A stretch of DNA of 34,735 nucleotides from Bacteroidales bacterium (GTDB taxonomy: Bacteria; Bacteroidota; Bacteroidia; Bacteroidales; F082). The notes beneath the pieces were generated by a model. The model did no database searches and had not been told where the DNA came from. It saw only the letters and a program-made list of their open reading frames with translations. This document shows, one piece after another, positions 17,797-26,558 of this stretch (its first letter is position 1; every line of letters begins with the position of its first letter). The stretch lies in NCBI GenBank assembly GCA_013141455.1, contig JABFQW010000104.1, forward strand, positions 1-34,735, in the 5' to 3' direction. The position numbers and the translations under genes are program-made.

Positions 17797-18642
17797 TTAT
17801 CTTACTTCTTTGATGATGATTGTGCCTCCCCATCCACCCGGGTCAACAATCACATTGGACGCTGTTCCCGTATAGGTTTTAGCCCAGATACTGATGGTGT
17901 GGCTGCCGGCATTGAGATTCCGGGTAACGGAAAACAGGGATAGAAATTTCAGGGAATTGTCGTTTATTATACTCGCTTTGTTTCCAAAATCATAGGGAAG
18001 TCCATCTACCAATGCCTGAAACCGTACTCCACTAGCCCCGTCAAAAGTGCCGCCACCGAAATTAGATAACACGGTTATTTCAATATCTGTCTTATCTAGA
18101 CTTTTCGTAATTGTGAAAGGATTTGTCGGATATAAGTTAGTCCATGTATTACCAACAGTTGAAGAAGTACTGTTAAGGCCATAATATTGCCAGAATGTGG
18201 GTTGATACGCTTCAAAAACCGGATCTGTTTCCGGGTATGAAGCTACACTGTTGGCAAACTGTGCAAATGGAACACTAAGAAGTTCATTCACGGTGGTAAT
18301 CGTGTAGTTCGATCCTCCGGTTATGTCGGTCTCCGTCTTGAGGAAATAAGGTCCAACTGACCAGTCAATGGCCGAAAAATCGCCCAATACCGGATTACCA
18401 GCGCCAATGGATAGCGAAATAAGTCCGTTCGCGTTGGTTGCGGTGGCGTGTGTTTCTTTGTAAACTTCGGTACCTGATGAGGAGCCCTGAAGCACACTTA
18501 CCTGTATTCCTACAGCAGTTGACATAACCAAGGTATTGGCAGCGTCTCTGATAACTGCCTGATAACTCATCATATCAGGCGCCTGAGCGAATATACACAA
18601 CGATAGTAAAACCGCTATTATTAACGTGTTTATCTTTTTCAT
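17797..18642 (-). CDS. Secreted beta-sandwich protein with YQAVIRD N-domain
   Basis: The 281-residue product has a signal peptide ending near FAQA (about 20). The mature start, PDMMSYQAVIRDAANTLV, with SVLQGSSSGTEVY, TNANGLISLSIGAG, IDWSVGPYFLKTE and LLSVPFAQFA, is an N-domain common in Bacteroidetes surface proteins, often ahead of collagen-like or tail-fibre-like regions. Here it is joined to a short C-terminal sandwich (about 160-281) with VGNTWTNLYPTNPFTI and AGSHTISIWAKTY that I cannot name. No T9SS sorting domain is seen. It follows the T9SS protein gene after 5 nt and is closed by the terminator at 17683-17736. Confidence 0.82.
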   Translation of the reverse strand: MKKINTLIIAVLLSLCIFAQAPDMMSYQAVIRDAANTLVMSTAVGIQVSVLQGSSSGTEVYKETHATATNANGLISLSIGAGNPVLGDFSAIDWSVGPYFLKTETDITGGSNYTITTVNELLSVPFAQFANSVASYPETDPVFEAYQPTFWQYYGLNSTSSTVGNTWTNLYPTNPFTITKSLDKTDIEITVLSNFGGGTFDGASGVRFQALVDGLPYDFGNKASIINDNSLKFLSLFSVTRNLNAGSHTISIWAKTYTGTASNVIVDPGGWGGTIIIKEVR

Positions 18643-18647
18643 GATTG

Positions 18648-19142
18648 TCAGTTTTTAATTAGTTTATAGTTAAGTGTTTGTTTATCTGCCGATTGAATAG
18701 AAAGGAAATATACTCCGCCTGCTTGCTTTTGCATATCAATTGAAGTCAGTTTCGATATGATATTGCGTTGTTCAATGAATTTTCCTTCAGCAGAACGGAT
18801 GGTACAGATTAATCGTTCTTCTAAAAGTTCACTTGCATCTACCGTTATCGAAAGTGAAACTGTTACTGGATTTGGAAAAAAGCTAACCTCGATTTTACCG
18901 GCAGGTATGTCGTTGATCCCGACAATTTGCGATATCTCGAAAGCTTGATGTACCCCTTCAGACACCGAACCATTGCTCCCGGCCTGGGTTTGAATTACCA
19001 ACTGCCCGATCGAATTACTTACCGAGCCTGTTTCGGAGACGAATATGCCTCCACATGAATTCATATTTTCCTGAGCGCTCAAACCCGAAATGCCTAACCA
19101 GGAAGCAAGGAGTAAGCAATACGTTAATTTCATGATTTTCAT
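18648..19142 (-). CDS. Small T9SS-sorted secreted protein
   Basis: The 164-residue product has a signal peptide cleaved near LSAQ (about residue 23) and a short module with SCGGIFVSETGSVSNSIGQLV and VSEGVHQAFEI. The C-terminal 75 residues form a type IX sorting domain (VSFFPNPVTVSLSITVD, IRSAEGKFIEQRNI, QAGGVYFLSIQS, ending in LNYKLIKN). T9SS exports such proteins across the outer membrane and removes the domain. The mature protein would be only about 70 residues. It heads an operon with the YQAVIRD protein, a pairing I recall from other Bacteroidetes; the function is unknown. A -7 element lies at 19163-19170. A second Met at residue 4 is an alternative start. Confidence 0.9.
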   Translation of the reverse strand: MKIMKLTYCLLLASWLGISGLSAQENMNSCGGIFVSETGSVSNSIGQLVIQTQAGSNGSVSEGVHQAFEISQIVGINDIPAGKIEVSFFPNPVTVSLSITVDASELLEERLICTIRSAEGKFIEQRNIISKLTSIDMQKQAGGVYFLSIQSADKQTLNYKLIKN

Positions 19143-19162
19143 CTTGTTCCATTTTTGATTTA

Positions 19163-19170
19163 CAAAACTA
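19163..19170 (-). promoter_or_regulatory. Predicted -7 element for the T9SS protein operon
   Basis: On the minus strand this reads TAGTTTTG, an exact TAnnTTTG match 20 nt before the ATG. A TTG lies 17 nt further upstream (19190-19188), a little closer than usual. Confidence 0.4.
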
Positions 19171-19260
19171 ATATGTTTTAAACGTCACAATGAATACTAA
19201 TTTATATCTGGTTAATTTGGGTTTATTTCCGGGCGACATGGCTTTAAAAGTGGTTTTTAA

Positions 19261-19268
19261 TATATTTG
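19261..19268 (+). promoter_or_regulatory. Predicted -7 element for the LytS/LytTR pair
   Basis: TATATTTG is an exact -7 match 41 nt before the ATG at 19310. No good -33 box is seen at the usual spacing, which would fit a promoter needing an activator. Confidence 0.4.
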
Positions 19269-19309
19269 CTTTTGAATTAAAAGCACAGTAATCGATCATT
19301 TGGTACGAA

Positions 19310-21451
19310 ATGCATAAAATCGCGATAGTTGTATGTTTCCTGATATTTTTTCTACCGGCCTTTGGTCAGCAGAACGACTCGCTGAATTCAGTGACGTTAG
19401 ATATGCTCGAAAAACAATTAAAGTTTAAACCTGACAGCTGTTATACGCAAATTGTGGCGCTAAAAAAAAGTGAATCAGTATTGTTGCCAAGGATAAACTA
19501 CCTTATCGGAAACTATTTCCTGCAAAAGAAACGCTACGACAGTGCATCAGTTTACTTTAACAGGGCGGAATCAGGTATCACACATGATCCGAAGTTGTTG
19601 GGATTAGTTTATTACGGAAAAGGAATTGGCGCATACGACAACGCGGAATACAAACTTGCCCTGCAATTCTATAAAAAAGCGGATAAATTGATTTCCGATT
19701 CAATAGATGTCGAAGCGAAATGTATGATTGTGAACGAGTTGGGTAATACACAACTTGCAATTAATCAACCCGATTCGGCCTTACCATTTTTCGAAACAGG
19801 ATTGAGTCTGGCAAACAGGATAGGTGAGAAATGGATGATATCACGTATGCTAAACAATCTAAGCATCACCTATTATAAACTCGGGAATTTTGAAAAAGCC
19901 ATCGAATGGCAACTCAATGCCGTAAGTATCAAGGAACAGATGGCGGATACGCTCAGTCTGTCAATCTCATTAAATAATGTTGGTTCGTTTTTTATTAAAC
20001 TCGACAATTACAGCGATGCCAGGCGATTCCTCCTCAGGGCATATTATTTATTGCCAAAATCGAAAAAATCCAAAACGAGTGGACAAACAGCGCTTAATCT
20101 TGGAATATGTTACAAAATGCTTGATAATCAGGATTCAGCGATATATTATTATCAAAAGGCGCTTGAGATTTATACCGGTCTCGGCATGCAAAGTAACATC
20201 AGTAAAATTTATTCGAATTTGGGTGGATTGTATGAAGCGGGCAAAGAATATGATAAAGCGCTTGAGTATATGCTTCTTTCGCTCGAGATTGGAAAATCAC
20301 TCAACCTTGATTATGAAACGGTTATCAGGAACAGAAATATCGCGAATGTGTATCTGTTGACGGATAAGCCCGATTTAGCGTATAATTATCTTATGGATGC
20401 GCTTAAAATTGCCACCAAACTCGGATCACTCGAACTTCAGATGGAGGTAAATAAAACAATGGCTGATTATTACGAAAAGACCGGAAACTATAAACAGGCG
20501 CTTCATTATTTCAGGGATTACAAAGATATGGCTGATACGCTTCGTTCGGAAGGCAGTTTGAAACATATACACGAGTTAAACATTATTTACGAGACAGAGA
20601 AAAAGGAAAAGAACATCATTAATCTGCTCGATCAGCAGCGTATCCGCGATTTAACAATCAAACAAAAAGAAGATGCCCTGCTCCAGCAGAAGCTTATTCT
20701 GACTTCGACCATATTGTTAGCCGTTTTGGTATTGTTAACGCTTTACTTTGTTTTTGTCAGATATAAGCTCAAAGAACGCAACAAGCGCGAAATGCTTGCC
20801 AGGCAGAAATCTGATCTCGAACAAAGGATGTTGCTTTCACAGATGAATCCACATTTCATTTTCAATTCATTGGGTGCAGTTCAACATTATATCGGTCGCA
20901 ACGAGCCCTCAAAAGCGCAGCTTTTTCTTTCGAAATTTGCGAAACTCATGCGTTCGATCCTCGAAAACTCACGTCAGCAATTTATTACCGTTGAAGAAGA
21001 GAAAGAAGCGCTTACTTTGTATCTCGAACTGGAAAAGCAGAGGTTTCCCGATAGATTTAATTATACAATTGAAATGCAGCTTGAAGAGCCAGAGTTTATT
21101 ATGATACCACCCATGATGGTGCAGCCTTTTATCGAGAATGCAATCATTCATGGTTTTACCGATCCTGAAGTTGAAGGAAAATTGATGGTTCGATACACGA
21201 TGGTGAATGGTTTAATCCGCTGTATCATCACGGATAATGGTGTGGGTCGGTTGAAAAGCGCGGTGAATAAAAAAACGGAAGATAAGCATGTTTCCTTAGG
21301 GAGTACGGTAGTTGCCGAACGCATTGCCTTGCTCCGGAAAGAGTTTCATTGCGATGCTGCCATTGTTTATCACGATCTGGAAACAGCGGACGGCAAGCAG
21401 CATGGAACACAGGTAACCATTGATTTACCATTTAAAGAAAGAGAGGGATAA
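19310..21451 (+). CDS. TPR-fused LytS-type sensor histidine kinase
   Basis: The 713-residue product has a signal peptide (about 1-20, FGQQ). A TPR-rich periplasmic sensor region (about 25-430) has repeats such as LGNFEKAIEW and QDSAIYYYQKALEIYTG. A transmembrane helix (about 463-484) and a coiled coil follow. The His_kinase (PF06580-type) domain has LLSQMNPHFIFNSLGAVQHY with phospho-acceptor His515. The ATPase part has PFIENAIIHG (606-615) and TDNGVGR (641-647). This LytS class always pairs with LytTR regulators, and one follows 3 nt after the stop. Together they would turn an unknown envelope signal into transcription control. The divergent T9SS operon is a possible but untested target. Confidence 0.94.
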   Translation: MHKIAIVVCFLIFFLPAFGQQNDSLNSVTLDMLEKQLKFKPDSCYTQIVALKKSESVLLPRINYLIGNYFLQKKRYDSASVYFNRAESGITHDPKLLGLVYYGKGIGAYDNAEYKLALQFYKKADKLISDSIDVEAKCMIVNELGNTQLAINQPDSALPFFETGLSLANRIGEKWMISRMLNNLSITYYKLGNFEKAIEWQLNAVSIKEQMADTLSLSISLNNVGSFFIKLDNYSDARRFLLRAYYLLPKSKKSKTSGQTALNLGICYKMLDNQDSAIYYYQKALEIYTGLGMQSNISKIYSNLGGLYEAGKEYDKALEYMLLSLEIGKSLNLDYETVIRNRNIANVYLLTDKPDLAYNYLMDALKIATKLGSLELQMEVNKTMADYYEKTGNYKQALHYFRDYKDMADTLRSEGSLKHIHELNIIYETEKKEKNIINLLDQQRIRDLTIKQKEDALLQQKLILTSTILLAVLVLLTLYFVFVRYKLKERNKREMLARQKSDLEQRMLLSQMNPHFIFNSLGAVQHYIGRNEPSKAQLFLSKFAKLMRSILENSRQQFITVEEEKEALTLYLELEKQRFPDRFNYTIEMQLEEPEFIMIPPMMVQPFIENAIIHGFTDPEVEGKLMVRYTMVNGLIRCIITDNGVGRLKSAVNKKTEDKHVSLGSTVVAERIALLRKEFHCDAAIVYHDLETADGKQHGTQVTIDLPFKEREG

Positions 21452-21454
21452 CAA

Positions 21455-22198
21455 ATGATACGGGCCATTATTGTTGACGACGAACCGCAATTCAGGGAAA
21501 ACCTGTTAGACATCATCAAAATCCATGCAAAAGACATTGAGATTGTGGCAGTTGCAGGTAGTGTAGCTGAGGCGGTGGCGCAAATTCAATTGCTGAAACC
21601 TCAGTTGCTGTTTCTCGATGTTCATCTAACCGACGGTTTGGGTTTCGATGTGCTTGAGCAAGTAAACTACCGCGATTTCAGGATCATATTTACCACGGCA
21701 CATGATAATTATGCCATCACTGCATTCCGGTTTAATGCCATCGATTATATATTAAAACCCGTTGATGCCGAATTGGTTAAAGAGGCTATCGACCGTGTCA
21801 GAAAACAGCCTTTGTATTCGTCGGCTAATGATGAGCGTTACAAGGATCTGCTGAATAAAAACCAACCTGACCGGAAAAAAATAGCGCTTCCGACCTTAGA
21901 AGGTATCACCATGTTGAATATTCAGGATATCATACGTTGTGCGTCGGATGGCAGTTATACAACGTTTTTTACAGTCAGTGGACGAAAGATCGTGGTCTCA
22001 AGATCGATTAAAGAATATGATGAGCTACTTACCCCGTCCAATTTTTTCAGGGTACATCAGTCGCATCTTGTGAACCTGAACTTTGTAGAACAATTTCTCA
22101 GGGAGGATGGTGGCACACTCATCATGACCGATGGCAGCCGGATTGAAGTTTCACGCCGGCGCAAGGAACAACTGATTCAATTGATTCAGACACTCTGA
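21455..22198 (+). CDS. LytTR-type response regulator
   Basis: The 247-residue product has a receiver domain (1-120) with the acidic pair Asp8 and Asp9, the phospho-acceptor Asp55 in LLFLDVHL, Thr at about 80 and Lys101 in ILKPVD. A LytTR DNA-binding domain (about 140-245) has LNIQDIIRCASDGSYTTFF, VSRSIKEYDELL and FFRVHQSHLVNL, the usual signature. LytTR domains bind direct repeats in promoters. It is cotranscribed with the kinase at 19310 (3-nt gap). Length and residues are typical. Target genes cannot be read from the sequence. Confidence 0.95.
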   Translation: MIRAIIVDDEPQFRENLLDIIKIHAKDIEIVAVAGSVAEAVAQIQLLKPQLLFLDVHLTDGLGFDVLEQVNYRDFRIIFTTAHDNYAITAFRFNAIDYILKPVDAELVKEAIDRVRKQPLYSSANDERYKDLLNKNQPDRKKIALPTLEGITMLNIQDIIRCASDGSYTTFFTVSGRKIVVSRSIKEYDELLTPSNFFRVHQSHLVNLNFVEQFLREDGGTLIMTDGSRIEVSRRRKEQLIQLIQTL

Positions 22199-22228
22199 AA
22201 ACTGCTTTGTTTAGTTGGACGGCTTTCT

Positions 22229-22762
22229 CTATTGACCCAATATTTTCGCATCAACGAAAAAAACGGAATTGATGCTGATATGGTAATCTGAGGACATCAA
22301 TTCATCTGTTACTGTATTCAGCCTGAGCTTGAAGCTGTCTTTCAGAATGTAATCTTTTAAATTTGTATTTACCACCTCCAGGTTCAACACAGCGCCAATA
22401 TCTGAAGGAACAACATCTTTCGTGGCGATTTTAGTTTCGGAAAGGCCATCGGCTGAAATAAACACACCGATTGATTTCAAAAAACCAAAGTCGGCATTGG
22501 CCGGAGCCGTTATGGTAAGCGTTAATTTTGTCAGTTTGATCTCCTCTATCAAATCCTTGCGGGTGTCGTTTACGGCAAAAGTTGATTCGGAATTTGTTGC
22601 AACATCGGGTGTAAGGATGTTGAAAGGCAGGTTGATCCCTGTAGATGAGGGAATTACGATGCTTTCGTTAAATTCCATATTGAACTGTGTCAGCTTATCG
22701 ATCTTCTTGCATCCCGATATGGCAAGCAGGATGAAACCAAGAATTATTATTTGCTTTTTCAT
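22229..22762 (-). CDS. Small lipoprotein, beta-rich, unknown function
   Basis: The 177-residue product has a signal peptide with the lipobox AISGC (Cys18). The mature part is strand-rich: TQFNMEFNESIVIPSST, KLTKLTLTITAPANADFGFLKSIGVFI, and SDYHISINSVFFVDAKIL at the end. I have seen similar small lipoproteins in Bacteroidetes but know no function. The gene is convergent with the LytTR gene (30 nt between stops) and stands alone. A -7 element lies at 22803-22810. Confidence 0.8.
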   Translation of the reverse strand: MKKQIIILGFILLAISGCKKIDKLTQFNMEFNESIVIPSSTGINLPFNILTPDVATNSESTFAVNDTRKDLIEEIKLTKLTLTITAPANADFGFLKSIGVFISADGLSETKIATKDVVPSDIGAVLNLEVVNTNLKDYILKDSFKLRLNTVTDELMSSDYHISINSVFFVDAKILGQ

Positions 22763-23128
22763 TTGTTTCTGATTTTATACTGATCAAACGTACGATTTGC
22801 GACAAAAGTATTATTTCGGCCAATTGGGATTCCGGTTCGTTAAGGTAAAGTATTCATGGTTAGTACTTCACCCACTATATAAAATATACATTGTTACCAC
22901 CCGGTTATTTTTCTTTTCGGCAGTTACACTATTCTGATTCCGATTAATTTTTAAGAATGTCCAACTATCAAATAGAAATAACCAACTTAACCATAATTAT
23001 CGTGTTATTTTTTAGCTTACTCAACACATAACGTTAGTCATAAATCAAGATAAAAATCCCCCATTATTTGATTTTTAATTGGAATTCCATCAATAGTGCA
23101 TAAGAGAATATTTAGAAGAATATTTTTT
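22763..23128. other. 366-bp AT-rich gap between two minus-strand genes
   Basis: Apart from the -7 match at 22803-22810 nothing stands out. No terminator hairpin follows the large gene to the right (stop at 23129), which is unusual given its size. No gene or RNA was recognised. Confidence 0.5.
22803..22810 (-). promoter_or_regulatory. Predicted -7 element for the 22762-22229 lipoprotein
   Basis: On the minus strand this reads TACTTTTG, an exact TAnnTTTG match about 41 nt before the ATG. No -33 box at normal spacing is seen. Confidence 0.4.
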
Positions 23129-26100
23129 TCAAAATTTTAATTTGAGAATTCTAATTGTTTTTGTTTGCCCATTAATTAAGGTGATTTTAAGAACATAAAT
23201 TCCACTACTCAAATCATTTGCATCAATGATGTTAGTTTTTGAGTTTGGCTGCTTCGAAAACAAATACTTGCCATATATATCATAACAGTTGATATTAGTA
23301 ATGATATAATTACTTTTAATATTTACAAATTCAGTAGTAGGAATAGGTCCTATTCTTATTTCAACCGGCTCAATATAAACATTGTTCGTATCCAACGTTA
23401 TCAATAAAGTATCACTATTCTTACATCCGAAATTGGTAGTAACTTCAACCCATGCTTCCAACGAATTATTCGTTAATGAATCATTGTTTATCGTGATATA
23501 AGAGTTGGTTGATCCATTGTGCCACAAATAATCGTAATCAGGAATACTATCAACTGAGATAACCAGTGTTTGAGTTATCTGAATAGTTGTATCGGCTCCA
23601 AGATTAACTTCAGGTAAAGGATGGAATATAACATTCACTGAATCCCTGTTTTCGCAATGATGGTTATCGGTAATAGCAACTGAATAAGTTCCCGGGTTAT
23701 CTACAGTTATTGATTGTGATGCAGAGCCTGTATTCCAAAGGTTTTCACCATTGAATCCTGAATTTAAAATAACAGAGTCGCCAAAACAAGCGGAAACATC
23801 AGAACCAAGATTAAGTTCTGGTAAAGGATGGAAAATAACATTCACTGAATCCCTGTTTTGGCAAAGATGGATATCGGTAATAACAACCGAATATGTCCCT
23901 GAATTACCGACAGTTATTGATTGTGATGTAGCTCCTGTATTCCATAGATTTTCACCATTAAAACCTGAATTTATAATAACAGTGTTACCAAAACAACCGG
24001 CAATATCAGGACCAAGGTCAACTTCCGGTCTATAAACTGTAACATACACCGTATCATAATCAACAAAACCAAATTCATCAATGGTCTTAACATGATAGTA
24101 TCCTTCCTCTTTCGCATAAATTCTTTGTGTGGTTTCATTTGTCGACCATAGATATGTGGAATATCCTTTTCCGGCATCAAGCAATGCAGAATCATTTTCA
24201 CAAATACCTCTGTCGGGGCCAAGGTATAAATCAATGGAATAACTCGCTACAGCTTCTTCAACACTTGATATTAAATACAAATTACGATCATTGTCTGGTA
24301 TACAGATGCCGTTAATTTTATCCAATCCATTAAAGTCGTTTTCGGGTTCAGTATAATCCTTCAAAAAAGTCAGTATTCCGTTTGACTGATCACGATAGAA
24401 CAGGCCTACTGAATTGTTGTCATAAGAGGAAGTATAAACAAAGGTTCCATCATTTCTGACTCCAATTTTTTGTATCCGTTGTAGCCCGGCAATAGCCAAT
24501 GTTTCATAATCGAAAACCTGGATAACATCGAGTTTGTGGTTAATTGAATCGATACTATAATTAACCAGCACACCATTATCCTCATAAGTAGCATACAGGT
24601 TTTTTTGATCCATGCTCAATGCTATATCTGTCAAACCGTAAAGATATATCTCTCCAATTGAATTAAGTGAACTTGTTGATAGATAGGTAAGTGCGCCAGA
24701 GATTTCATCACGCCCCAACATTGTAATATCGCCGGAATTAGTATTCCAGATGAAGACGTAAAAACCATTATTGCTGATAGTTATATTATCGAAGGGATCA
24801 CCTATATTTTCAATCTCATAAAAATTCTCCAGTTCCAGTGAACCGTTTTGTGGGTTATATGAATACTGAGCTATTCCACTCTGATTAAATGATGAAACAA
24901 CATATAAATGTTCCCCCTCCGGCGAAAATGCAAGGTCAACAGGTTCATCAAATCCGGTGGAGCCATAAGTGTCGGACATTATTGAATCGAGTAATATAAG
25001 ATTATCCGTAGTATGGTCTGCTTTAAATATTGCCATACCAGATGGTTCGAACCATTGACACAAGGTATATAAGTAATTTCCATCTTTACTTAATGCTGTA
25101 TGATCATTGTACCCTAACATACCCGTGTGTTGGTTTTGGCTATTAGCCACATTTTTATATATCAGTTTTCCGGTTGTATCATTTCGTTGGAAGATTGAGA
25201 TACCGTGTCCGGAAGTGGTTACGTAAACCATTTTCTGTTGTTCATCAGCGCAACAACTTCTTGGGTTATATAATCCGTCAACAATAGCACTTTCACCTTC
25301 ATAAATAAATTTTACATAAGTAAGGCTTCCATCGGTTTGATTTCGTTTGGTTAAATGAACCCCACTTTCCCAATAGGAAGCTCCAAACACATAGTTATTA
25401 TCACAAATCAATCCCGTATTACTATGACCATCGTTTGAGAGGTAAAAGTTCATAAACGGCTTGGAATCTGTGAATTGAAATTCATCATTTGATAAGTTTC
25501 GGGAAAAAGTAACAAAAGAAGTATCCGCTGCAGTTATAGCATAAATATTTTTGTCATCCGGAGAAACCGAAAGTGAGTAAATAACATTCAAACCTGATAT
25601 TCCCGGATCATCATATTTGAATAAATCCTTCATGGTAAGTTTACCGTTTTGAGTATTCCTTGTATACACACCAAGTGAAGTTCTGCCAGCCAGATATAAA
25701 AACTTGTTATCATAACTTATTTCAAGTGCTGAGAAACTATACTGCCCGCTTTCGGCGTAAATTTTCTCCACGTAAACGAGTTCACCTGTATCCGGATTTA
25801 TTTCAAATACTGAAACTTCATCATCTATATGTGATGCAACATAAACAAACCGACTGTCTCTGCTTACCTTAAGCGATTGAGGCCATACTAATCCACCTTC
25901 ATCATATCTGCCTATTGACTGTAAATATGATAGATAACCTGATACGGTATCTCTTCTAAAAGTTGATATTTTGGCATCATTCCAGGCTGCAACATAAATA
26001 TATAAACCATCGTTTGATATTCCTATTTCGTGTGCACCACGTAGTCCATCAAATCCTGCATCAGTATCATAAAAAATGTGCTGAAGTTCCAATGTTCCTG

Positions 26101-26485
26101 AATTGGGATCCCGCTCGTATAATGAAATGCAATTAAGCCAGTCGGAGCTTACATAAACATACTTATCATCAGGGCTGATTTTAATACAGCTCGGGCCCTC
26201 CAACCCTGCATTACCATCGTCATCACTTCTATATGCTTCAATAAATTCAGTACTTCCGGTGCTTTCATCGTAATTGAACACTGCCAGGGCGTATTGACTA
26301 CCAACATAAATGTTTTTTTTATCTATACTAAAACAAATGCTCATTGCACCTGTCAAACCATAAACACCATCTTCATGTTGGGATATTTTCCCCAGGTATG
26401 AAATCTGTGAATACAAATTGCAACTAAAAGATATTCCGATTAACGTGAAAATTAGAAGGATGGTTTTATTAAGATATTTCTTCAT
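23129..26485 (-). CDS. Giant T9SS-sorted beta-propeller protein with Ig-like modules
   Basis: The 1118-residue product has a signal peptide (about 1-27). Fourteen propeller-type repeats of about 50 residues follow (to about 755), each with a pattern like IKISPDDKYVYVSS then ISLYERDPNSGTLEL, as in lactonase-like or YVTN propellers. Fourteen blades would suit two seven-bladed propellers. Four Ig-like modules of about 65-70 residues come next (first with LGPDRGICENDSALLDAG); the second and third are nearly identical 69-residue copies. A T9SS sorting domain ends the protein (about 1040-1118, with SSGIYVLKITLINGQTK). T9SS should export it to the surface or medium. It may bind ligand or matrix; no catalytic motif is seen. 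Confidence 0.92.
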   Translation of the reverse strand: MKKYLNKTILLIFTLIGISFSCNLYSQISYLGKISQHEDGVYGLTGAMSICFSIDKKNIYVGSQYALAVFNYDESTGSTEFIEAYRSDDDGNAGLEGPSCIKISPDDKYVYVSSDWLNCISLYERDPNSGTLELQHIFYDTDAGFDGLRGAHEIGISNDGLYIYVAAWNDAKISTFRRDTVSGYLSYLQSIGRYDEGGLVWPQSLKVSRDSRFVYVASHIDDEVSVFEINPDTGELVYVEKIYAESGQYSFSALEISYDNKFLYLAGRTSLGVYTRNTQNGKLTMKDLFKYDDPGISGLNVIYSLSVSPDDKNIYAITAADTSFVTFSRNLSNDEFQFTDSKPFMNFYLSNDGHSNTGLICDNNYVFGASYWESGVHLTKRNQTDGSLTYVKFIYEGESAIVDGLYNPRSCCADEQQKMVYVTTSGHGISIFQRNDTTGKLIYKNVANSQNQHTGMLGYNDHTALSKDGNYLYTLCQWFEPSGMAIFKADHTTDNLILLDSIMSDTYGSTGFDEPVDLAFSPEGEHLYVVSSFNQSGIAQYSYNPQNGSLELENFYEIENIGDPFDNITISNNGFYVFIWNTNSGDITMLGRDEISGALTYLSTSSLNSIGEIYLYGLTDIALSMDQKNLYATYEDNGVLVNYSIDSINHKLDVIQVFDYETLAIAGLQRIQKIGVRNDGTFVYTSSYDNNSVGLFYRDQSNGILTFLKDYTEPENDFNGLDKINGICIPDNDRNLYLISSVEEAVASYSIDLYLGPDRGICENDSALLDAGKGYSTYLWSTNETTQRIYAKEEGYYHVKTIDEFGFVDYDTVYVTVYRPEVDLGPDIAGCFGNTVIINSGFNGENLWNTGATSQSITVGNSGTYSVVITDIHLCQNRDSVNVIFHPLPELNLGSDVSACFGDSVILNSGFNGENLWNTGSASQSITVDNPGTYSVAITDNHHCENRDSVNVIFHPLPEVNLGADTTIQITQTLVISVDSIPDYDYLWHNGSTNSYITINNDSLTNNSLEAWVEVTTNFGCKNSDTLLITLDTNNVYIEPVEIRIGPIPTTEFVNIKSNYIITNINCYDIYGKYLFSKQPNSKTNIIDANDLSSGIYVLKITLINGQTKTIRILKLKF
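23606..24019 (-). repeat. Two 207-bp tandem Ig-module repeats inside the propeller gene
   Basis: Two 207-bp units encode two 69-residue modules, each starting PE and ending IFHPL. They match closely at DNA level (for example the shared FNGENLWNTG and RDSVNVIFHPL stretches), far more than the flanking first and fourth modules. The boundaries are approximate. This points to recent in-frame duplication or gene conversion. Confidence 0.8.
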
Positions 26486-26558
26486 TGTTTATTTGTTTGA
26501 GTTTAAATATTAGGTTGATTGGCATGAAAAATATTTAGTTATTATTTAATGCTTGGTA

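Noticed and set aside
23015-23045. Integron attC-like AACGTTAG core in the gap before the propeller gene
   Set aside because: Only a single short core is present, without paired L and R arms or a cassette layout.
23606-24019. CRISPR-like or mobile repeat array
   Set aside because: The repeats stay in frame inside an Ig-like module series and are 207-bp coding units without spacers.
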